DNA from: JBMYRH01 sp049602155
Lineage (GTDB): Bacteria > Myxococcota_A > UBA9042 > PHBI01 > JBMYRH01
DNA length: 64,000 bases
Direction: 5' to 3'
Assembly: GCA_049602155.1 (NCBI GenBank)
Contig: JBMYRH010000030.1
Coordinates: forward strand, 1 to 64,000
The notes under the pieces were generated by a model. It saw only the letters and a list, made by a program, of their open reading frames with translations. It made no database searches and was not told the DNA's origin. The translations under genes and the position numbers were made by a program. The stretch's first letter is position 1; each line of letters starts with the position of its first letter. This document shows, one piece after another, positions 59,643 to 64,000 of the stretch.

Positions 59643-60244
59643 GCGCCTCCATCCCAAACCGCATGGAGGTTCACGTCGCGTTGGTCCATCACCCCGTCCT
59701 GAATCGCCGGGGTGAGACGATCGCGACCGCCGTCACGAACCTCGACATCCACGATCTGGCGCGCTCTGGTCGTACGTTCGACGTCCACACGACGTGGCTC
59801 ATCACCCCGCTCGAGCAACAGCGCTCTTTGGTCGATCGTATTGTCGGTCACTGGCAGCAAGGTGAGGGTCAGACTTACAACCCGATCCGTGCGAAGGCCT
59901 TCGAACGTGTAAAGGTCGCCGAGAGTATTGAAGCCCTCATTGAAACCTTGACCGAGACCTCGGGGGCGCGCCCCTTGGTGGTCGGGACAGGCGCCGCCGT
60001 CACTGAGAACGCGATCTCATATGACGCGTGCAGAGTACGAATCGCACAAGGCTCCGGAGATCTCGTGCTGCTCTTTGGGACGGGGTGGGGCCTCGTAAGC
60101 GAAGTGATGGCAAACTGCGATCTTCTGCTACCCGGAGTGAACGCCGTACCGGGTCGAGACGGATATAATCACCTCTCAGTTCGCGCTGCAGTGGCGATCA
60201 TCCTTGACCGACTCCTAGGTGATCGGGTAGAGGACCCGCCCTGA
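59639..60244 (+). CDS. SPOUT-fold RNA methyltransferase next to trmD
   Basis: This 201-aa protein is the TrmD-neighbour family seen in deltaproteobacteria (from memory, Pfam Methyltrn_RNA_4). It has HVALVHHPVLNRRGETIATAVTNLD at the start. The knot-type end reads LLFGTGWGLVSEVMANCDLLLPGV...YNHLSVRAAVAIILDRLLG, where the last part forms the SAM-binding trefoil. The RNA target is unknown. It overlaps trmD by 4 bp and precedes rplS by 26 bp, so it is made with ribosome and tRNA maturation factors. Confidence 0.82.
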   Translation: MSASIPNRMEVHVALVHHPVLNRRGETIATAVTNLDIHDLARSGRTFDVHTTWLITPLEQQRSLVDRIVGHWQQGEGQTYNPIRAKAFERVKVAESIEALIETLTETSGARPLVVGTGAAVTENAISYDACRVRIAQGSGDLVLLFGTGWGLVSEVMANCDLLLPGVNAVPGRDGYNHLSVRAAVAIILDRLLGDRVEDPP

Positions 60245-60270
60245 CTCGAACGTACGACTGGAGTTGAGCC

Positions 60271-60633
60271 ATGAGCCGCGCCGCAATCATCGAAAGGATC
60301 GAGGGCATGCAAATGCGCCAAGACGTCCCGGACTTCAAAGCCGGAGACACACTTGGTGTCCACGTCCGCATCCGTGAGGGTGAAAAGGAGCGTGTGCAGG
60401 TCTTCGAGGGTATGTGCATCGCACGCCACAACGACGGCCTTCGCTCAAGCTTCACCGTCCGAAAGATCTCCTACGGCGTCGGTGTCGAGCGTGTCTTCGC
60501 GCTCCACAGCCCACGCCTTCAAGAGATCCAGGTCAAGGTCCGAGGTCGCGTACGCCGTAGTAAGCTGTACTACCTCCGCGGTCGCTCCGGTAAGGCTGCT
60601 CGTATTCGCGCACTCCGCGACGTCCGGCACTAG
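60271..60633 (+). CDS. rplS: 50S ribosomal protein L19
   Basis: This 120-aa protein sits at the 30S-50S interface. The diagnostic stretches are PDFKAGDTLGVHVRIREG, SFTVRKISYGVGVERVF and KVRGRVRRSKLYYLRGRSGKAARI. The order rpsP-rimM-trmD-rplS is widespread in bacteria. Two hairpins follow the stop codon. Confidence 0.97.
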   Translation: MSRAAIIERIEGMQMRQDVPDFKAGDTLGVHVRIREGEKERVQVFEGMCIARHNDGLRSSFTVRKISYGVGVERVFALHSPRLQEIQVKVRGRVRRSKLYYLRGRSGKAARIRALRDVRH

Positions 60634-60669
60634 CCTCTAGGCTGCCTCTGCGTACGCTCCGGCGTACGC
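60632..60669 (+). terminator. Two GC-rich hairpins after rplS
   Basis: AGCCT-CT-AGGCT (60632-60643) and GCGTACGC-TCCG-GCGTACGC (60650-60669) both pair perfectly. There is no T-tract, so these may slow or process the transcript between rplS and rnhB rather than end it. Confidence 0.4.
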
Positions 60670-60708
60670 GTGCTGACTGACGTCTCGTAACCGTGTGTGG
60701 AGAGTTGC

Positions 60709-61365
60709 GTGGGTGATCTCTTTGACGCCCTCGATGTGAGTCCGTTTTGCGGTCAGATCGAGCAATGGGCAGATGAACGAGGCTATGCACAGCTGATCGG
60801 GCTCGACGAAGCAGGTCGAGGGCCGCTCGCAGGGCCGGTCGTGGCAGCTGCTGTTGCTTTGCCGTCGCCCTGCCCCATTGATGGGATCAATGACTCGAAG
60901 CAACTCTCAGAGCGCCGTCGAGAGGCACTCTACGATGTGATCTGTGAGGGCGCGCTCGCGTACGCCGTGTCCGTCGTTGATCGTGATGAGATCGACACCT
61001 TGAACATCCTGCACGCCTCGATGGCCGCGATGGCTCGTGCGCATGCCGCCGTGATTGCTGAACACCCAACGCTTGGCGAGGCCTTGGTCCTTGTAGACGG
61101 AAACCGACGCGCCCCCCTGCTCCACCCAGCAGAGCAACGACCCGTGGTCAAAGGCGATGCCCGCTCGCTCAACATCGCAGCAGCATCGATCTTAGCGAAG
61201 GTCACACGAGATCGACTCATGGTGGCGTATGACAAGCGCTGGCCGGTCTACGGGTTCGCGCAGCACAAAGGCTACCCCACCGCCGCACACCGGGCTGCGA
61301 TCAAGGCTCACGGCCCGTGCGAGATTCATCGTCAGAGTTTCCGTCTGCTGAGTGAGTCGAAGTGA
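60709..61365 (+). CDS. rnhB: Ribonuclease HII
   Basis: This 218-aa nuclease cuts RNA in RNA-DNA hybrids. The catalytic start GLDEAGRGPLAGPVVAA and DSKQLSERRRE are present, as are LVDGNRRAP and VKGDARSLNIAAASILAKVTRD. GTG 60709 is chosen because GGAGAG (60699-60704) lies just upstream; an in-frame GTG at 60697 overlaps that site and is less likely. The stop overlaps the yraN start. Confidence 0.95.
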   Translation: MGDLFDALDVSPFCGQIEQWADERGYAQLIGLDEAGRGPLAGPVVAAAVALPSPCPIDGINDSKQLSERRREALYDVICEGALAYAVSVVDRDEIDTLNILHASMAAMARAHAAVIAEHPTLGEALVLVDGNRRAPLLHPAEQRPVVKGDARSLNIAAASILAKVTRDRLMVAYDKRWPVYGFAQHKGYPTAAHRAAIKAHGPCEIHRQSFRLLSESK

Positions 61366-61730
61366 GGCGCCAGGCCCTTGGACGCGCCGGTGAGCGAAAA
61401 GCCTGGCGATTTTTGAAACGCAAAGGGCTCCGGCTCATCGCCCGAAACTGGCGCTGTGATCTCGGGGAGCTCGATCTGATCGCGCGAGACGGAGAGCGCG
61501 TTGTCTTTATCGAGGTCAGGACCACCGCCTCAAGCACCCCCTTCTCCGGGGCACCCGAGCACACGGTAGGACCCGACAAACAGCGCCGATTGAAGCGCCT
61601 CGGCAGGGCATGGCTCGCCAAGTCAACGTGGCGGCCTCAGGGCGTACGATTCGATATCGTCGCGCTGAGACGACACAGCTGGCTACGCTGGGACATCCGC
61701 TACTATCCGAACGCCTTCGACGCCCAATAG
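61362..61730 (+). CDS. yraN: YraN/UPF0102 family predicted nuclease
   Basis: This 122-aa protein has a Holliday-junction-resolvase-like nuclease fold: GRAGERKAWRFLKRKGLRLIARNWRCDLGELDLIARDG (in part), then VVFIEVRT with the E-x-K-like site, where the Lys is changed to Arg. Its position after rnhB is conserved in many bacteria. Function is unproven. The start is GTG, overlapping the rnhB stop. The stop is two bases from a convergent lipoprotein gene. Confidence 0.9.
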   Translation: MRRQALGRAGERKAWRFLKRKGLRLIARNWRCDLGELDLIARDGERVVFIEVRTTASSTPFSGAPEHTVGPDKQRRLKRLGRAWLAKSTWRPQGVRFDIVALRRHSWLRWDIRYYPNAFDAQ

Positions 61731-61731
61731 C

Positions 61732-62280
61732 TTAGGGCGCGACTTCGCCGCAAGCACCACGAGGCACGCAAATACCAGCAAACTCGGTCCCCTCTGCGCA
61801 GCACTCGCTCTCAGCGATGCATGGGATCCCGGTCCCGCAGGCCTCGCCGTCGGTCAACAGCTCGGTCTGATCGAAGGGCGACCACTCGGAGAGCTGATCA
61901 CTCGAGACACAAAACCGAAGGGCGTTGTGTGCCATACATTTGTCATCGCCGGGGCACTCATCATCTGTGGCGCAAGCCCGGGTACACACCGACTCGGCGC
62001 CCTCCCAAGATGCACAGATCTGCTCAAGGCAGAATGGGTGCTCGGCGACAACGCACGTGTACGCGGTGCCATCAGTGCATTGCCCTTCCGTACAAGAAAG
62101 TCCCTCGGGACAATCAGCAGCGGTCGCGCACGCCTCACCCTCGCCAGACGTCTGCGAGCAGGCATCCAAGATAGAGTTCGACAGGGGACACGGCGCGTAC
62201 AAACCATCGGAATGGCAGGCGGCCGCAGAGAAGGCTCCACTAAGCAACAGGAGCGCTGAGATGGTGGCTCGTAAAATCAC
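61732..62280 (-). CDS. Cys-rich lipoprotein
   Basis: This 182-aa protein has a signal peptide ending in AFSAAACHSD, a plausible lipobox. The mature part carries about 20 Cys in repeats such as DCPEGLSCTEGQC and ACATDDECPGDDKC. It resembles the Cys-rich modules of the Pal-like and 1442-aa proteins in this window. It probably sits on the cell surface with many disulfides. No known domain name applies with certainty. It is divergent from the partial TPR gene. Confidence 0.78.
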   Translation of the reverse strand: MILRATISALLLLSGAFSAAACHSDGLYAPCPLSNSILDACSQTSGEGEACATAADCPEGLSCTEGQCTDGTAYTCVVAEHPFCLEQICASWEGAESVCTRACATDDECPGDDKCMAHNALRFCVSSDQLSEWSPFDQTELLTDGEACGTGIPCIAESECCAEGTEFAGICVPRGACGEVAP

Positions 62281-62343
62281 GTAGCGGATTGTGGCGCTCC
62301 CGGGTATCGGGTGTCAATCGTCGACGTCCGCTCAATGGCCACC

Positions 62344-62373
62344 TTGACCACCTATTCGGGCGGGCGATATAAC
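62344..62373 (+). promoter_or_regulatory. Sigma-70-type promoter of the last gene
   Basis: TTGACC (62344-62349) and TATAAC (62368-62373) are 18 bp apart. The predicted leader before ATG 62461 is about 80 nt. Confidence 0.58.
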
Positions 62374-62460
62374 CTCTGGGCTTGTGTGGTCGGCAAAGAC
62401 CACGGTCTCTTCCCTACCGCGTCCGGTAGACTGCCGCACCCTGCCCGCTTGGAACCGCTC

Positions 62461-64000
62461 ATGACACAACTCGGCCGCGTCGCTCTTGCGTTGCTCTCGC
62501 CCGCACTCCTGATGGTCGCCTTCGTGTGCACGACGTCGACGCTCAGCTGGGCCCAAGAAGCCCCCAGTGACGCTGACGCCCCAGTAGACTTGGCGCCGGA
62601 AGAGGTGCCCGTCGAACTCGCCCCTGAGGAGATCCCCGCGGAGGAGACCAACTCGTTCGGGGTGGAAACATCACAGCTGACGGCCCTCTTGAATGAAGGC
62701 TTGGAATTGCTCGAGGACGATCGCTACCTCGACGCCAGCCTGCGATTTAACGACATCGTGAATAACGGGGACGACGTGCTACCCGTCGTCCAAGAAGGCC
62801 AGTTCGCGCTCGCTGTGTCGCTTTTTGAGCTGAATCTTCACCAGAGCGCCCTGCTGCAATTTGAGGCGATCGTGGATCTTGGACCGTCCCACTCCAAGTT
62901 CCGCGAGACGGTCCCCTACCTCCTGTATATCAGCCGACAGACCGTAGGAGACGAGAACATCCGCGCACGGATCGCGCAGTTCCCCCCTGAGTTTTACCCC
63001 GCAGAGTTCGCCGATGAGCTTCACTTCCTCGTCGGCCAGTACTTCTATGCCAGCGGCTCCTACGATGACGCATTAGCTCGCTTCCAACTCGTGTCTGAAA
63101 AGAACGGCGACTTCTTCGCACGCGCGCGCTACTTAGAGGGCGTGATCCACGTTCAAGCCTCCGGGCTCGCAGAGGATCCTGAAGCCGCTGACTCCTCACG
63201 CTTGGCCGAGGCCGCCAAGGCACTTAAGTCGGTGTTGCGATTTCGTCGTGACAGTGGCAGCTCCGAGACGATCGACAAAGTCGCGGCGATGGCGAACTTG
63301 GCGCTCGGGCGCCTCTTCTTCTCGACCCGGCAGTACCAAGTGGCTGTCCGCTACTACGATCGCGTCGCTGAGGACGATCCCAACTGGCTTCAGTCGATGT
63401 TCGAGGTAAGCTGGGTCTACTTCCAGCTGAAGAAATACGGACGGTCACTCGGTAACCTGCACACGTTGAACTCGCCGTTCTTCTCAGATCAGTACTTCCC
63501 TGAGAGTCGCGTGCTCCAAGCACTGATCCTCTTCTACAACTGCCGCTACGATGAGGCGAACGTCGTCATCAAGACCTTCGTTCAGGATTACTATCCGCTC
63601 ATGACCGAGCTGCGAAACGAGGTGAACCGGATCGCGGATCCGAACGCCTTTTATGCCTGGCTCGCCCGCCTCTCCCGAGCCGAGCAGACAGACTTCTCGG
63701 CCCGCTTTAAACGTATCTTTAACGCTGCCCTCGCAGACCGGCGGCTGCGGAGAAAGTTCATCTTCGTGAAGGCTCTCAACGACGAACTTGAGACCCTTAA
63801 AGAGATCACGAACACCAACCCAGTCGCGGGCCCGTTCCTGGACGGCCTGCGCGGAGAGCTCAAAGCGTACCGCAGCTTGGTCGTGGGTGAGGCAGGTGGC
63901 CTTGCCCAGGCGCGACTGCTGCGCGTCCTCAAGGAGCTGAAGCAGCACCTCGCTGGGGCGCTCAAGATCAAGGGCGAGACACTGAAGGCCCAGCGTGGCG
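62461..64000 (+). CDS. Exported TPR-repeat protein, cut by the window end
   Basis: The open frame from ATG 62461 runs to the window edge (513 codons seen). It has a signal peptide (LGRVALALLSPALLMVAFVC...WAQ) and an acidic Ala/Pro/Glu linker. Helical repeats follow of TPR type (LLNEGLELLEDDRYLDASLRF, FALAVSLFELNLHQSALLQF, GQYFYASGSYDDALARFQLV, LGRLFFSTRQYQVAVRYYDRV). It should be periplasmic and act as a protein-protein scaffold. Similar long TPR proteins in myxobacteria include gliding-motility components, but I cannot assign this one. Confidence 0.8.
   Translation, partial: MTQLGRVALALLSPALLMVAFVCTTSTLSWAQEAPSDADAPVDLAPEEVPVELAPEEIPAEETNSFGVETSQLTALLNEGLELLEDDRYLDASLRFNDIVNNGDDVLPVVQEGQFALAVSLFELNLHQSALLQFEAIVDLGPSHSKFRETVPYLLYISRQTVGDENIRARIAQFPPEFYPAEFADELHFLVGQYFYASGSYDDALARFQLVSEKNGDFFARARYLEGVIHVQASGLAEDPEAADSSRLAEAAKALKSVLRFRRDSGSSETIDKVAAMANLALGRLFFSTRQYQVAVRYYDRVAEDDPNWLQSMFEVSWVYFQLKKYGRSLGNLHTLNSPFFSDQYFPESRVLQALILFYNCRYDEANVVIKTFVQDYYPLMTELRNEVNRIADPNAFYAWLARLSRAEQTDFSARFKRIFNAALADRRLRRKFIFVKALNDELETLKEITNTNPVAGPFLDGLRGELKAYRSLVVGEAGGLAQARLLRVLKELKQHLAGALKIKGETLKAQRG

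Overview
The window is a GC-rich (roughly 60% by eye) chromosomal segment of a Gram-negative bacterium. It most likely belongs to the Myxococcota or the neighbouring Bradymonadales type of 'deltaproteobacteria'. Signs of this are very large Cys-rich surface proteins built from MopE-type CDGxDNDCDG repeats, three adjacent bactofilins, an NtrC-family regulator, a kinase-like protein with a C-terminal anchor, and a b558-type sdhCAB operon. Two 100-N gaps, each flanked by the same 55 bases on both sides, show that this is a draft scaffold; both gaps look like assembler artefacts. I saw no phage, transposon, CRISPR array, rRNA or tRNA.

Layout. 0-6 kb: sdhCAB (minus strand), an HNH nuclease, a small HExxH protein and pssA. 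6-11 kb: a 1442-aa Cys/Gly-rich lipoprotein and a C39-like protein. 11-16 kb: a GMC oxidoreductase, then a plus-strand operon of three bactofilins, pyrE, a lipoprotein and an alpha/beta hydrolase. 16-21 kb: an NtrC regulator, lipoprotein and double-FHA operon, then a MATE exporter. 21-25 kb: a Cys-rich Pal-like protein, a CpoB-like protein and mnmG. 25-29 kb: a minus-strand operon folK, lipoprotein, flippase-like membrane protein, RelA/SpoT-like protein and small anchored protein. 29-34 kb: a DsbA-like protein, then the most intriguing block, a MoaD/ubiquitin-like protein, JAMM peptidase, radical SAM protein and SLC13 transporter behind a duplicated dyad, followed by fdxA.

34-41 kb: a membrane HELAH-TPR protein, rpsT, a pseudokinase, a thiolase and panBC. 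41-53 kb: a 10-kb gene for a 3359-aa surface protein (24 MopE-type motifs, three LamG-like domains, a MAM-like region and a VWA domain), coupled to a TPR/beta-barrel protein. 53-57 kb: three tandem deoxynucleoside kinases and rluD on the minus strand, and selA divergent from them. 57-62 kb: the conserved translation operon rpsP-khpA-rimM-trmD-SPOUT methylase-rplS-rnhB-yraN. 62-64 kb: a Cys-rich lipoprotein and the start of a TPR protein cut by the window edge.

Themes. Several unrelated loci encode exported, cysteine-dense proteins, and a CPYC thioredoxin-fold protein lies in the same window. The 30-33.6 kb operon resembles known protein-thiocarboxylate sulfur-transfer pairs (CysO/Mec, QbsE/QbsD, HcyS/HcyD). 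Here the carrier ends in Gly-Gly-Asn, so the JAMM partner would have to remove one Asn. The radical SAM partner has an unusual CX8CX2C cluster motif, and no E1-like activating enzyme is encoded nearby. This is my best candidate for an undescribed system.
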